This document shows positions 28,582 to 37,344 of a stretch of 64,000 nucleotides of DNA, one piece after another. The DNA is from Azotimanducus sp963663145. Its GTDB lineage: Bacteria; Pseudomonadota; Gammaproteobacteria; Pseudomonadales; Azotimanducaceae. Under the pieces are notes generated by a model. The model worked only from the letters and a program-made list of their open reading frames with translations, was not told where the DNA came from and did not search any database. Location: NCBI GenBank assembly GCA_963663145.1, contig OY760134.1:2046001-2110000 (forward strand), in the 5' to 3' direction. The translations under genes and the position numbers were made by a program. Numbering within the stretch: position 1 is the first letter of the stretch; each line of letters starts with the position of its first letter.

Positions 28582-29808
28582 ATTCCCTCGTGCTCGATAG
28601 ACCCAGGGTGGCTGAACACTCGCACGCCACACGCCACGCCTTTGGCTTTGCGCCATTTCCAGATCCTGCTTGAATTCGTCCGGGCCCAGACTCATGGGAA
28701 TCGCATAGCCATCACGAATCAGCCGCCTCGCTAGGTTATGCGGCGCCTGCTCCGGTGCGACAAAGCCCGTCCCTGCCTCTTGCGGCAGAGGTTGACCTTC
28801 ATCAAGCAGGCACAAGGCGGCCACCGACTTATCGCCGGTACTGACAAAGGGCAAACACACCACCGGCGTGTCTTGTACCAAGGATTGCAAGTGTGCGGTC
28901 GCTTCCGCGCCACAATCAAAACGCTCTCCATTGGCAAGCAAACAGGTCTGATCCGGTTCAAGCGCATCGATGCCAAGCAGGTCCACCTCCCAACCATTGA
29001 CAAACAAGGTATCACCATCCACCGCATTGGCGACCACTGGCCCCAGTAAGCCGTTGTCCTGCTCGGTGATGTCGGAAAACAGTGGGTCGAGATGATAGGA
29101 AACTGTCGCGACGAACAGGAGCGTTGAGACAATCGCTCGATATCTGCCGAATTTCAAAGCCTGCGAGTACAAGAGTTGGTGCAACCTATTCAGTGCCGGA
29201 CCCAAGTGACGGAACGCGAAGTAGAGGTTGGCGGCGAGCAATGCGACGAACACCAAAGGCCCTGTCGAGTCCGCGACCCCCAGGGTGGTCGCGCGCGCCA
29301 CGAACATGAACACCATGATCCCGATGAGATTGCCATAAAAGACGGCCCATATGGCGACGAACACGCCAAATCCCGTGTTGATTCGACCGGTTCCGCTCTG
29401 TTCAAACAGGTTGATCATCGGCGGATTGAGACGAACCATATCGCGTATCGCGTCCACCGGAACCGTGGTGGATTCAAAAACGCGGCAAATGTGCAACACG
29501 CGGGTGACGAGCATCCACTGAACGAATATTCCGAACGCAACCCCCAGATGCGGAAGGAATTCGGTAGGGATCTGATACTCGCCAATATAGACATAATCCA
29601 AGGTGATGTCTCTTTGCAGGCGCATGAGCCCGGCGAAGAGCAGGCTCAACGCCATCCCGGCCAAACTCCACCAAGAGAGTGCGCCGAGCGCGTCTATGGC
29701 ACGGATGATCGCGGTAGCCTGAACGCTGAGCGGCGGAATACTGCGGCCTTCCTGAATGGCTTCAGCCTCGCTCTCGGATTGCTTGATTTGTTCAGGCTCG
29801 GCACTCAC
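28579..29808 (-). CDS. Multi-pass membrane protein with C-terminal SNase-like (thermonuclease) domain
   Basis: 409 aa from a GTG. At least four hydrophobic segments lie in the first 240 residues (SWWSLAGMALSLLFAG, LGVAFGIFVQWMLVT, FGVFVAIWAVFYGNLIGIMVFM, LVFVALLAANLYFAF). The C-terminal part (about 255-405) has AVDGDTLFVNGWEVDLLGIDALEPD, RRLIRDGYAIPM and MAQSQRRGVW, which match the staphylococcal-nuclease-like fold. The metal and arginine positions of true nucleases are not all evident, so catalysis is uncertain. It runs in the same direction as the DsbA-like gene. Confidence 0.78.
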   Translation of the reverse strand: MSAEPEQIKQSESEAEAIQEGRSIPPLSVQATAIIRAIDALGALSWWSLAGMALSLLFAGLMRLQRDITLDYVYIGEYQIPTEFLPHLGVAFGIFVQWMLVTRVLHICRVFESTTVPVDAIRDMVRLNPPMINLFEQSGTGRINTGFGVFVAIWAVFYGNLIGIMVFMFVARATTLGVADSTGPLVFVALLAANLYFAFRHLGPALNRLHQLLYSQALKFGRYRAIVSTLLFVATVSYHLDPLFSDITEQDNGLLGPVVANAVDGDTLFVNGWEVDLLGIDALEPDQTCLLANGERFDCGAEATAHLQSLVQDTPVVCLPFVSTGDKSVAALCLLDEGQPLPQEAGTGFVAPEQAPHNLARRLIRDGYAIPMSLGPDEFKQDLEMAQSQRRGVWRASVQPPWVYRARGN

Positions 29809-29961
29809 ATGCTGACTTCCGCTTGGTTCATCAAGAGGGTATCACCTGTCTGGACGGGCTGTCAGGCTTGGTTGCCGGCAAGTGGTTCCTCGCAGGCATA
29901 TTGGCGGTCCACGCTATGTTACTCTGCCGCCTTTTTGCAAAAGATCCATAGGATCCCCAGT

Positions 29962-30999
29962 ATGAAACTTGCAATGCTCGCCGGAGTGGGTGGACGCGAA
30001 GTCAGTATTCCACTTGATCGCATTCGACAGGCTGAATCGCTCGGATTTGATTCGGTCTGGACATCCGAAGCTTGGGGCAGTGATGCGGTCACGACCGCCA
30101 CCTGGATACTCGCCAATACGGAACGCATCAAGGTCGGAACGGCCATCATGCAAATGCCTGCACGCACGCCGGCGCTCACCGCCATGACCGCCATGACGCT
30201 CGCGCAGCTTTCCGGAGGTCGCTTCATCGTCGGTCTTGGGGCATCCGGACCGCAGGTGGTCGAAGGCTGGCATGGTGTGGCCTACGGCAGACCCATTACC
30301 CGCCTGAAGGAATACGTCGCCGTGATGCGCAAGATTTTTGCGCGCGAAGCGCCGGTGACCTTCGAAGGCAAGGAGTATCAATTACCCTTCACCGGCGACT
30401 CGGCCACCGGATTGGGTCGGCCGCTGAAGAGCATGCTACATTGCTCCGACAGGATTCCCATCTATTCGGCAAGCATTACACCGCGCGGTGTTGCGGCGGC
30501 GGCTGAGGTCTGTGACGGATTCATGCCCATCTGGTACAACCCGGAGAAATTCAATATATTCAAGGAGCCCCTGGAACAAGGCTTCGCCGCGGCCGGTGAC
30601 AAATCACTTGCCGACTTCGACGTGGCGCCCTTCGTCACGGTTTCGGTCGGAGAGGACATTGAGAAGTGCATGATGCCGATCAAGGCCAATCTCGCGCTCT
30701 ACATCGGCGGCATGGGCGCTCGTGACAAGAACTTCTACAACGACTACACAAAAGCGCTCGGATTTGAAGAAGCGGCGGTCACCATTCAAGACCACTTCTT
30801 GTCGGGAAGGCGCGAGCAAGCCGTGGCCGCCGTGCCGGATGAGCTGGTGGATGCCGTGCACTTGGTGGGTCCCAAGGCGCGTGTGCGCGAGCGGGCAACG
30901 CGCTGGATCGAAGCAAAAAAACGCGGTGAAGTCGGCACCATGATGATCGGCGCCGGATCACCCGAGGCGCTAGAGTTGATCGCGGAGATCATGCTGTAG
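29962..30999 (+). CDS. LLM-class flavin-dependent oxidoreductase
   Basis: 345 aa. The ATG at 29962 opens MKLAMLAGVGGREVSIPLDRI, a typical family start. The open frame upstream to 29176 lies antisense to the membrane gene and is not used. Motifs: GFDSVWTSEAWGSDAVTT, LSGGRFIVGLGASGPQVVEGWHG, and IPIYSASITPRGVAAAAEVCDGFMPIWY. This pattern is common in F420-dependent oxidoreductases of the Rv-type lipid catabolism group. The last 11 bp overlap the opposing ABC permease gene. Confidence 0.9.
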   Translation: MKLAMLAGVGGREVSIPLDRIRQAESLGFDSVWTSEAWGSDAVTTATWILANTERIKVGTAIMQMPARTPALTAMTAMTLAQLSGGRFIVGLGASGPQVVEGWHGVAYGRPITRLKEYVAVMRKIFAREAPVTFEGKEYQLPFTGDSATGLGRPLKSMLHCSDRIPIYSASITPRGVAAAAEVCDGFMPIWYNPEKFNIFKEPLEQGFAAAGDKSLADFDVAPFVTVSVGEDIEKCMMPIKANLALYIGGMGARDKNFYNDYTKALGFEEAAVTIQDHFLSGRREQAVAAVPDELVDAVHLVGPKARVRERATRWIEAKKRGEVGTMMIGAGSPEALELIAEIML

Positions 31000-32530
31000 C
31001 GATTGGCGCATGGGGCACCGCGCGGATTTGTCGCCAGCGCCAGACGAAGAGGCCCGTGACAAGCATTGCTTGCAGCCAATGCACGGCAATCGCATCGAAC
31101 GCGCCAATTCGTACGCTTGGCAATAGATAGGCCACGCTGCTTGGCGAATTCAGGGCGTAGAGCAGGCCCGGCAGCACCAAGTACAGCACCATGAGATACA
31201 CAAGCGCAGTGAGATCGGCGCGGCCGGAATTTCTGCCCAGATTGAGCAGCAGTAACAATGCGAGATCGCGCAGCAGGAGCCCGCAGAAGCCGAAAAGGCC
31301 CAGAGGCAGTGTCCAAGCACTCTGATTCGAGACCACCGCACTGACCACTTGAACCACCAGATCAAGCGGCGTATTGCTGATGTAATCGAAGTTCCCCAGC
31401 AACTCATCGAGATTCAAGACCGATTGAGCGGGAGGCGAGACCGCCACCAGGACCACATGCGCCAGAAATGCGAGAAACACAACCGCCACGGCGACCAGCC
31501 ATGGTGGCGCATCCACGGCTGCGCCTCTCGGGTCGCGCGACCCAATAGCGGCGAGGAAGCGCTGCAACTCGTTTTCCGACTTGGGCGCAAGAAACATCAC
31601 CAAGTAGGCAAGGACCAGAGCGACCATGAACCCTTGCAGAGTGACCGGATAGAACTTCCTGATGATTGACGGCGCATCCGCGAGGTGCGTGATCCAAGCA
31701 AAGTCCAAATACACCAAGCCGCCAAAATAGACCATGCAAAACAACATGAACGCGGCCAGTGACCAACCAATGCTCCGATACTGAAGTTCAACGCGCAGGA
31801 TGTGTATGGCACCGAGAATCGCCCAAAAGAGCAACGAGGAGAGTGTCAACAGGCGAAAGATGAATGCGGAGATTTCGACACCGTACCAGGTCGCATTTCC
31901 TCCGAAGAGGCTTGAGAGCCATAGAAGCGGGCTCCCTTGCTCGAACGCAGTCTGCGCTTCCCTGCCCATCTCTTCGCTGACGAACAAGGGGCTTACAAAG
32001 GGGAGGTAGAGTATGAGCAGCAGGGTGATGATCTGACAGAGCGTGACGGACACGCCTGTCCTGCCCATTCGCCGCGTCATAAGCACGGCCGCGACCAAGA
32101 AGGCAAACGCGAGGGCGAGGGCGGAAATCATCAGGTGAATAAGAAGCGCCTGCCGTGATGAGGCTCCGTCAAACGCGAAGGTAGCGACGAATGCGGTGCA
32201 CAGACATATTGCGGCACCATAGAGCGGATAGGATGCCGCACCCACGAGTTTCCCAAGCAACAATTCACCGGCCGACATGGCCGACAGACGCTGGGCATCC
32301 CAAGTATTGTTGGCAAGCTCACCCGCCAGAGAACCGGCCGACTTGCGCACACCCCATAGCAGCACTATGACGTAGAGCACCACAAGTGCACCAATATATA
32401 GCCGCTCTGCCGCTTCTCCCATTTCCATAAACCATACAAGCGCGAAGACGACGGCGAGAATCACCGGCATGGCGATGAGTCTTGGCAATGAGAACTCAAG
32501 TCGCAAATTACGCAGCAGTTCGGGATTCAT
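30989..32530 (-). CDS. ABC transporter permease, ABC-2 type, large
   Basis: 513 aa with about twelve predicted membrane spans, such as LIAMPVILAVVFALVWFM, LYIGALVVLYVIVLLWGV, LAFLVAAVLMTRRM, FMVALVLAYLVMFL and LVAVAVVFLAFLAHVVLVAV. It is coupled to the ATPase gene upstream by a one-base TGATG overlap, so the pair forms an exporter. The length is about twice that of a simple ABC-2 permease, as if two six-helix halves were fused. The transported substrate is unknown. Confidence 0.87.
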   Translation of the reverse strand: MNPELLRNLRLEFSLPRLIAMPVILAVVFALVWFMEMGEAAERLYIGALVVLYVIVLLWGVRKSAGSLAGELANNTWDAQRLSAMSAGELLLGKLVGAASYPLYGAAICLCTAFVATFAFDGASSRQALLIHLMISALALAFAFLVAAVLMTRRMGRTGVSVTLCQIITLLLILYLPFVSPLFVSEEMGREAQTAFEQGSPLLWLSSLFGGNATWYGVEISAFIFRLLTLSSLLFWAILGAIHILRVELQYRSIGWSLAAFMLFCMVYFGGLVYLDFAWITHLADAPSIIRKFYPVTLQGFMVALVLAYLVMFLAPKSENELQRFLAAIGSRDPRGAAVDAPPWLVAVAVVFLAFLAHVVLVAVSPPAQSVLNLDELLGNFDYISNTPLDLVVQVVSAVVSNQSAWTLPLGLFGFCGLLLRDLALLLLLNLGRNSGRADLTALVYLMVLYLVLPGLLYALNSPSSVAYLLPSVRIGAFDAIAVHWLQAMLVTGLFVWRWRQIRAVPHAPIATA

Positions 32531-33420
32531 CAGTCGAAATACACCTGCTGCACCGAGCGTCCCTCGGTCGAGAAGTGTTCGACGCCAAAACCCTCGTCCA
32601 CGAGCTTGGCAAGCAGGGAAGAAGGTTCGCCTGTAAGTTCGATGCTCGCCGATTGTGAGTCCGCCCGCTGAATACTGACACCCGCCTCTGCGCCAAGAAT
32701 CTCCGCAAACCGCGTCTGGGGTTCCGACAGCCGTATCTCGATCACTCGCCGTCCATCTTCATTTGATGCCGACAGCCCCTCAAAGGACACCAACCTTCCT
32801 TCGCGCAGCACCATGACGTGTGTGGCGTACTCTTCAAGCTCATGCAGGATATGCGAGGACACCACCAAGGTCATGCCGACATCGTGAAGACTGCGGATGA
32901 GCTGCGAAAGCTGCCGCCGCGCTTCGGGGTCAAGTCCGGAAGCAGGCTCGTCAAGCAAGGCTGTTCGTGGTTTGTGCAATATGGCTTGGGCGATGGCGAG
33001 ACGTTGGCTGTTCCCGCGCGAGAGTTCTCTGATCAATTGATGCGGATGAAACTCAAGCCCAACACTTCGCACGGCCCAATCTATTGCAGCCTCGGCATCT
33101 TCTCGCGCAAGCTTTTTCGCCCCTGCATGAAACTCTAGAGAATGACGAATCTTGAGATCGCCATAGAGGCCGTAGAAGTCAGGCAAGAAGCCTATCTGCC
33201 GGTGCACTTTGCGCGGGTTCTCCGAGACACTTAGCCCTCCCACGAATACGCGCCCACTTGCGGGTGTCTGCAATCCGGCGATGCTGCGCATGAGGGTGGT
33301 CTTTCCAGACCCGTTTGGGCCCACCAGCGCCACGACCGATCCTTCACGAATTTCAAAGCTGATGTCGTGCAGCGCCCTGACCGCGCCGTAGTCGAAATCA
33401 AGTGATTCGACGCGGATCAT
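32530..33420 (-). CDS. ABC transporter ATP-binding protein
   Basis: 296 aa. Walker A GPNGSGKTTL, Q-loop in QIGFLPDFYGLYGDL, a signature loop ELSRGNSQRLAIA (variant: SRGNSQ in place of SGGQ), Walker B TALLDEPASGLDPEA and the switch His in VVSSHILHELEEY. A C-terminal extension of about 80 residues resembles those of drug- or lipid-type ABC-2 exporters. The variant signature may lower ATPase activity. The gene ends in the permease start. It begins 4 bp after the stop of the kinase-like gene, so all three are likely one operon. Confidence 0.93.
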   Translation of the reverse strand: MIRVESLDFDYGAVRALHDISFEIREGSVVALVGPNGSGKTTLMRSIAGLQTPASGRVFVGGLSVSENPRKVHRQIGFLPDFYGLYGDLKIRHSLEFHAGAKKLAREDAEAAIDWAVRSVGLEFHPHQLIRELSRGNSQRLAIAQAILHKPRTALLDEPASGLDPEARRQLSQLIRSLHDVGMTLVVSSHILHELEEYATHVMVLREGRLVSFEGLSASNEDGRRVIEIRLSEPQTRFAEILGAEAGVSIQRADSQSASIELTGEPSSLLAKLVDEGFGVEHFSTEGRSVQQVYFD

Positions 33421-33423
33421 CGG

Positions 33424-34494
33424 CTATCCCAGTAGCGCCACGAGCTTCCAGGCACAGTCGGCGCGCAATCGACAGGCGTCGGCATACTCCTTTGCGGTCT
33501 CCGAACTTGCATTGCCATCCAAGCCTCGCTTGTACACGCCTTGGATAATCGAGGCCGAGCGGAACATGTTGTAGACGATGTAGAAGCCCCAATGCTCGAC
33601 ATCGACGCGCCCGGTTGCCTTGCAATATTCGTCGATCAGCGCCTGTTCGGCGGGAATGCCCAGCACCTCGCCCCCCACCCCGGCAATGGGGTTCTCGCTG
33701 TCCTCTTCGCTGTGATACTGCTGACAAAGGTAACTGAGGTCCGCAAGCGGATTGCCGATCGTCGAAAGCTCCCAGTCCAGGACAGCGATCACGCGGGGCT
33801 CGGTGGGATGCACGATGGAGTTTCCAAGTCGAAAGTCGCCGTGTACGACGGTGCTCAGCGCTTCATTGCCGTCTTCTTCGGGTATATGCCGTGGAAGCCA
33901 TTCCATCAAGCGTTCCATGGACTCGACTTCCAGCGTCTTCGCCAGCAGATATTGCTTGCTCCATCGAGATATTTGGCGCGCCACATAGTTGGCGGGACGC
34001 CCAAAGTTCGCGAGGCCGACCGTCTTGTAGTCCACATTGTGGATCTGGCCGAGCACACGCACCAGATCAAGGTAGATTTCGCGTCGCTCAGAGGGTTCGA
34101 CACCGGGCATGGCAGGGTCGGAGAAGACCCGACCTTGCACCCAACTCATGAGATAGAAGTCTGTTCCGATCACCCCCTTATCAGTGCACAGGCTCAGCAT
34201 TTCTGGAACAGGTGCATCGACAAGCCCCAAACCATGCATGACCCGATATTCGCGGTCGACCTGGTGTGCCGAAGGCAAGAGTTCTCCGGGGGGCTGCTTG
34301 CGCAGCACGTAGTGTCCACTTGGCGATTCCAAGAGAAAGGTCGGGTTGCTCTGTCCGCCTTCGAACTGCCGAACAACCAAGGGGCCGGCGAAGCTTCGAA
34401 TATGCGCCCGCATATAGGTTTCAAGCGCAGACTCATCAAATCTGTGCGCACTTCGCACCTCGGTCAGCGGCGTGTGATCAAGCACCTGCGTCAT
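33424..34494 (-). CDS. APH-type phosphotransferase, ACAD10-like
   Basis: 356 aa from ATG 34494. The aminoglycoside phosphotransferase fold has a Brenner motif HGDFRLGNSI and the metal-binding VLDWELSTIGNPLADLSYL. The N-terminal lobe has GGQSNPTFLLES and YVLRKQPPGELLPSAHQVDREYRVM. Proteins with this sequence style are typically linked to acyl-CoA dehydrogenases and phosphorylate hydroxyacyl-CoA or related substrates, not aminoglycosides. It lies 4 bp before the ABC ATPase start. The substrate here is unknown. Confidence 0.9.
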   Translation of the reverse strand: MTQVLDHTPLTEVRSAHRFDESALETYMRAHIRSFAGPLVVRQFEGGQSNPTFLLESPSGHYVLRKQPPGELLPSAHQVDREYRVMHGLGLVDAPVPEMLSLCTDKGVIGTDFYLMSWVQGRVFSDPAMPGVEPSERREIYLDLVRVLGQIHNVDYKTVGLANFGRPANYVARQISRWSKQYLLAKTLEVESMERLMEWLPRHIPEEDGNEALSTVVHGDFRLGNSIVHPTEPRVIAVLDWELSTIGNPLADLSYLCQQYHSEEDSENPIAGVGGEVLGIPAEQALIDEYCKATGRVDVEHWGFYIVYNMFRSASIIQGVYKRGLDGNASSETAKEYADACRLRADCAWKLVALLG

Positions 34495-34558
34495 ACTAGT
34501 CTGTGCGGCTACTCATCTTGTATGTTGTTCCTCACTCTACCATCCCAAGGCTTATTAA

Positions 34559-35557
34559 ATGACCCCCGAAAAACGAATCGCCATCACCCTGCCCGCAGGC
34601 CCCCAAGTCGCGCACACGATTGACTTTGTCGTGTCATCGGAGCGTGCGGGATTCACCGACGCTTGGTTTGCCGACGGGTCACCCCCGGATTCGCTCACCC
34701 TCTGTGCCGCACTCTCGCAACGCACCAGCACGATTCGCATCGGCGTGGCGGTCACTCCCGTGTTCACGCGCACGCCCGCGGTGCTCGCGGCGACCGCCAA
34801 CGCGCTCGAACAGCTCATGCCCGGACGCTTTGTCATGGGTTTGGGGTCGTCGAGCCACAATATCGTCGAAGGTTGGAACGGCGTCCGCTTCGAGCGGCCG
34901 CTCACGCGCGTCAAGGAAACGCTACACATGGTGCAGTCCATGCTGCGCGGCGAAAAGTCCGAATTCGACCTCGAAACCTTGAAGAGCCGTGGATACCGTC
35001 AAATGTCCTTGGCCGCACCGCCACCCATCTATGTCGCCGCGCTCAGGCCGAAAATGATCGAAATGGCCGCCGAGTTGGCCGATGGCGTTATCCTCAACCT
35101 CTGGCCCAAGAGCGCGCTCGCCAAGATGCTTGAGCACAAGGCGGAAGGTGCGAGACGCGCGGGGAAAGACCCGGATTCAATCGAAGTGGTCAATCGCGCC
35201 ATGGTGCTGGTCACCGACGACAAGGCGGAAGCGCGCAACAGATTTCGCGCCGCGTTCGCGCCCTACTACGCGACACCCGTCTACAACAAGTTCCTGAGTT
35301 GGGCCGGCTATGAGTCGGTGGCTGCAGAGATTCGTGAAGGTTGGGCCGCCAAGGACCGAACGCGCACCACCAACGCCTTTTCCGACGATCTCGTGGACGA
35401 GATTGCCGTGATTGGCAGCGCCGACGAGTGCCGAGAGCGGATCAGATGGAGCGCCGATGCGGGCATCCACACCAACATCATCGCACCCTTGGGCGCAAGT
35501 CCAGAAGATTCCGGTCGCACGCTGGAGGCCTTCGCGCCAGGGGTGTTTGAGTTCTAG
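34559..35557 (+). CDS. LLM-class F420-dependent oxidoreductase
   Basis: 332 aa. Motifs: RAGFTDAWFADGS, PGRFVMGLGSSSHNIVEGWNGVRFERPLTRVKET and PPIYVAALRPKMIEMAAELADGVILN, then a C-terminal IAPLGASPEDSGRTLEAF. Members of this group include F420-dependent methylene-tetrahydromethanopterin reductase-like and lipid-oxidising enzymes. It is divergent from the kinase gene with 64 bp between them. Its TAG stop lies at the first bases of repeat element B, so insertion of the repeat may have set the end of the gene. Confidence 0.9.
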   Translation: MTPEKRIAITLPAGPQVAHTIDFVVSSERAGFTDAWFADGSPPDSLTLCAALSQRTSTIRIGVAVTPVFTRTPAVLAATANALEQLMPGRFVMGLGSSSHNIVEGWNGVRFERPLTRVKETLHMVQSMLRGEKSEFDLETLKSRGYRQMSLAAPPPIYVAALRPKMIEMAAELADGVILNLWPKSALAKMLEHKAEGARRAGKDPDSIEVVNRAMVLVTDDKAEARNRFRAAFAPYYATPVYNKFLSWAGYESVAAEIREGWAAKDRTRTTNAFSDDLVDEIAVIGSADECRERIRWSADAGIHTNIIAPLGASPEDSGRTLEAFAPGVFEF

Positions 35558-35797
35558 CCCGCAGTTCTCATAAATTTGTGGTGTATGGCTGAGAGATTTT
35601 GTTGCGGATTCGTGCTCGCGACCAAAGTAGTAGCCAAACCTACTGCTGCGGGAGCACGTGCGAATCTGGCACAAAAGATCCAGCCAGACGCCGCAAAGCG
35701 CACCTCGACACACATTGTATCTATGAGCCGGACCATAAACATTCGACTTATCATGACCTTTCTGCGATCAGAAGCGGATTTATGAGAAATGCGGGCT
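35556..35797. repeat. Palindromic MITE-like element, copy B
   Basis: 242 bp with terminal inverted repeats 35556-35575 and 35778-35797 that match at 19 of 20 positions and start AGCCCGC. The 17-bp block GGATTCGTGCTCGCGAC (35606-35622) is identical to the reverse complement of 26314-26330 in copy A, and both copies also share a GCCGCAAAGCG segment. The inner palindrome is less perfect than in copy A. There is no transposase gene. The left end overlaps the stop codon of the LLM gene. Confidence 0.7.
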
Positions 35798-35877
35798 GAA
35801 ACCGAGACGTGACAAGCATATTTCAATAAGAACCCGCAGCTCGCACCGGTGCTGCTCTCTCGCGTGGCACCTGTGAC

Positions 35878-35997
35878 GTGGACAACCCCGATCCCAACCA
35901 CCCTCGGATGTTCGGTGTGCAAGGTACCTTCGTGATGCTGTTGATGATGAGCTTGGTGCTGGTCTACGCCTTCTATGGAAGCCCAAACATCTTCTGA
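35878..35997 (+). CDS. Possible 39-aa single-span membrane peptide
   Basis: From a GTG, a short frame codes for about ten polar residues, then FGVQGTFVMLLMMSLVLVYAFYG, one clear membrane helix, then a short tail before TGA. An ATG at 35908 would leave 29 residues. No ribosome-binding site is obvious. It lies between repeat B and glnK and converges on glnK. It may be a real small membrane protein or the remnant of a longer gene. Confidence 0.3.
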   Translation: MDNPDPNHPRMFGVQGTFVMLLMMSLVLVYAFYGSPNIF

Positions 35998-36025
35998 GCC
36001 AAGCCCGGACCGACCCGAGCGCGGC

Positions 36026-36364
36026 TTAGACCGCTTCGGCGCCGGTCTCGCCGGTACGTATGCGGACCACTTCCCCGAGGTCCGCCACCCAGATCTTCCC
36101 GTCGCCGACCTTGCCGGTGCTTGCGGCGCTCACAATCGCATCAATGCACTGATCGAGCACATCGTCCGCCACCGCAATTTCAAGCTTCACCTTGGGGAGA
36201 AAATCCACCACGTACTCTGCGCCGCGATACAGTTCCGTATGTCCTTTCTGACGACCAAACCCCTTGACTTCAGTCACGGTCATTCCATGTACGTTGTTCT
36301 TCTGAAGTGCTTCTCTCACGTCTTCAAGCTTGAATGGCTTAATGATTGCCGTTACGAGTTTCAT
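36026..36364 (-). CDS. glnK: Nitrogen regulatory protein PII (GlnK type)
   Basis: 112 aa. MKLVTAIIKPFKLEDVREAL opens the fold. The T-loop GFGRQKGHTELYRGAEYVVDFLPK contains the Tyr that is uridylylated. KVGDGKIWVADLGEVVRIRTGE carries the B- and C-loops for ATP/ADP and 2-oxoglutarate. GlnK trimers sense carbon and nitrogen status and gate the ammonium channel AmtB. GGAGG precedes the ATG. It follows the TorF-type gene by 61 bp on the same strand. No amtB is present next to it, which is unusual. Confidence 0.96.
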   Translation of the reverse strand: MKLVTAIIKPFKLEDVREALQKNNVHGMTVTEVKGFGRQKGHTELYRGAEYVVDFLPKVKLEIAVADDVLDQCIDAIVSAASTGKVGDGKIWVADLGEVVRIRTGETGAEAV

Positions 36365-36425
36365 CGATTTTCCTCCGTGATGGATTTCAAATGATAGTAC
36401 AAGTCGCTATTGATAAGCGCCCGAT

Positions 36426-37154
36426 CTACAGAGATTTGGAGATTGTGAAGACCAGCGACTCCTCGCAAAGGTCCGAACCGGCAAAACACTGATCCTCGTC
36501 AAGGTCAGTGGCGACCAGCGCCAAAGAGAGATCCACAATCGCTAGCGCCGCATTCAGGCTCAGATTATAGTCCAAGTATCCGTCTTCGCCGAGAATCGCC
36601 GGGTCATCTCCCATGAAGGATGCGAAGGCATCTTCGTCGGCGAATGCGTTGTAGGCCAAGTGCGCACCAACAGACAGGCTGTCGGTGATAGGGAATTCAT
36701 AGGCTCCATAAATGTACCAGAAGGTATCTGTTTCAGCGAAATAGTCGGGCGAATAATTGAATCCCAGCGTGGCATTGCCAAAGGCCAGACTTCCGTACAC
36801 CTCCACATAGTCAAGATCCGGGCTGTTGCCGTCTTTGGGGTAATTGTAGTAAAGGACACCTAAGTCCGCGCCAAGAGCATCGGTAAGCTCGAACGCATAG
36901 CCGCCGTAGTAGTCGATTTCGATCGCTCCGTTCGACCAGGTTCCCACATTGGATGCCCAAGTGCCCGCATACCATCCCGAGTCGAAACTGATATCGAATC
37001 CGCCCGATATCGCGGGCGACTTGTCGAGCTGAGAAATGCCACGGAATCGATAGTCTGAAGAGAGCGCGACGTTGCCGGAAAATTCATAGGCGCTCGCGAG
37101 GCTGGTCGCTGCCAGAGCCATCAGGCTCAGTGCGCAAGTGAAGAAGTGTTTCAT
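36426..37154 (-). CDS. TorF-family outer-membrane beta-barrel protein (Gcw_chp/TIGR02001 type)
   Basis: 242 aa from ATG 37154, with GAGGAG seven bases upstream. The signal peptide MKHFFTCALSLMALAATSLASA is followed by YEFSGNVALSSDYRFRGISQLDKSPAISGGFDISFDSGWY, the family signature. The rest is alternating beta strands (GAIEIDYYGGYAFEL, VEVYGSLAFGNATLGFNYSPDYF) ending in a Leu, as for outer-membrane barrels. The family often sits before glnK-amtB. Its probable sigma-54 promoter is at 37248-37263. Confidence 0.88.
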   Translation of the reverse strand: MKHFFTCALSLMALAATSLASAYEFSGNVALSSDYRFRGISQLDKSPAISGGFDISFDSGWYAGTWASNVGTWSNGAIEIDYYGGYAFELTDALGADLGVLYYNYPKDGNSPDLDYVEVYGSLAFGNATLGFNYSPDYFAETDTFWYIYGAYEFPITDSLSVGAHLAYNAFADEDAFASFMGDDPAILGEDGYLDYNLSLNAALAIVDLSLALVATDLDEDQCFAGSDLCEESLVFTISKSL

Positions 37155-37247
37155 GTTGTGCTCCTCAATGTGGACTATGCAAATGATGCTCTCAAGGCCG
37201 AACATTCGGCGCTTGCTGTGAATGCTGACTCTAGCATTAGAAGACAT

Positions 37248-37263
37248 AGCAGGTTTCGTGCCA
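37248..37263 (-). promoter_or_regulatory. Probable sigma-54 promoter of the TorF-glnK operon
   Basis: On the minus strand TGGCAC (37258-37263) is followed after 5 bp by CTGC (37249-37252), against the consensus TGGCAC-N5-TTGC. The invariant GG and GC of the -24 and -12 elements are kept. It lies 94 bp upstream of the TorF ATG. Sigma-54 control by NtrC is the known mode for glnK. A clear NtrC site was not found by eye. Confidence 0.6.
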
Positions 37264-37344
37264 ACTTCAAGACAGGCATTTCCTACAAACCAATGAGGCG
37301 ACATCTCACAAGCCACTCTCGAAAACAACTGCATACTTCTTGCC

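Noticed and set aside
29176..29961. Long N-terminal extension of the LLM protein
   Set aside because: Antisense to the membrane gene; a good family start lies at 29962.
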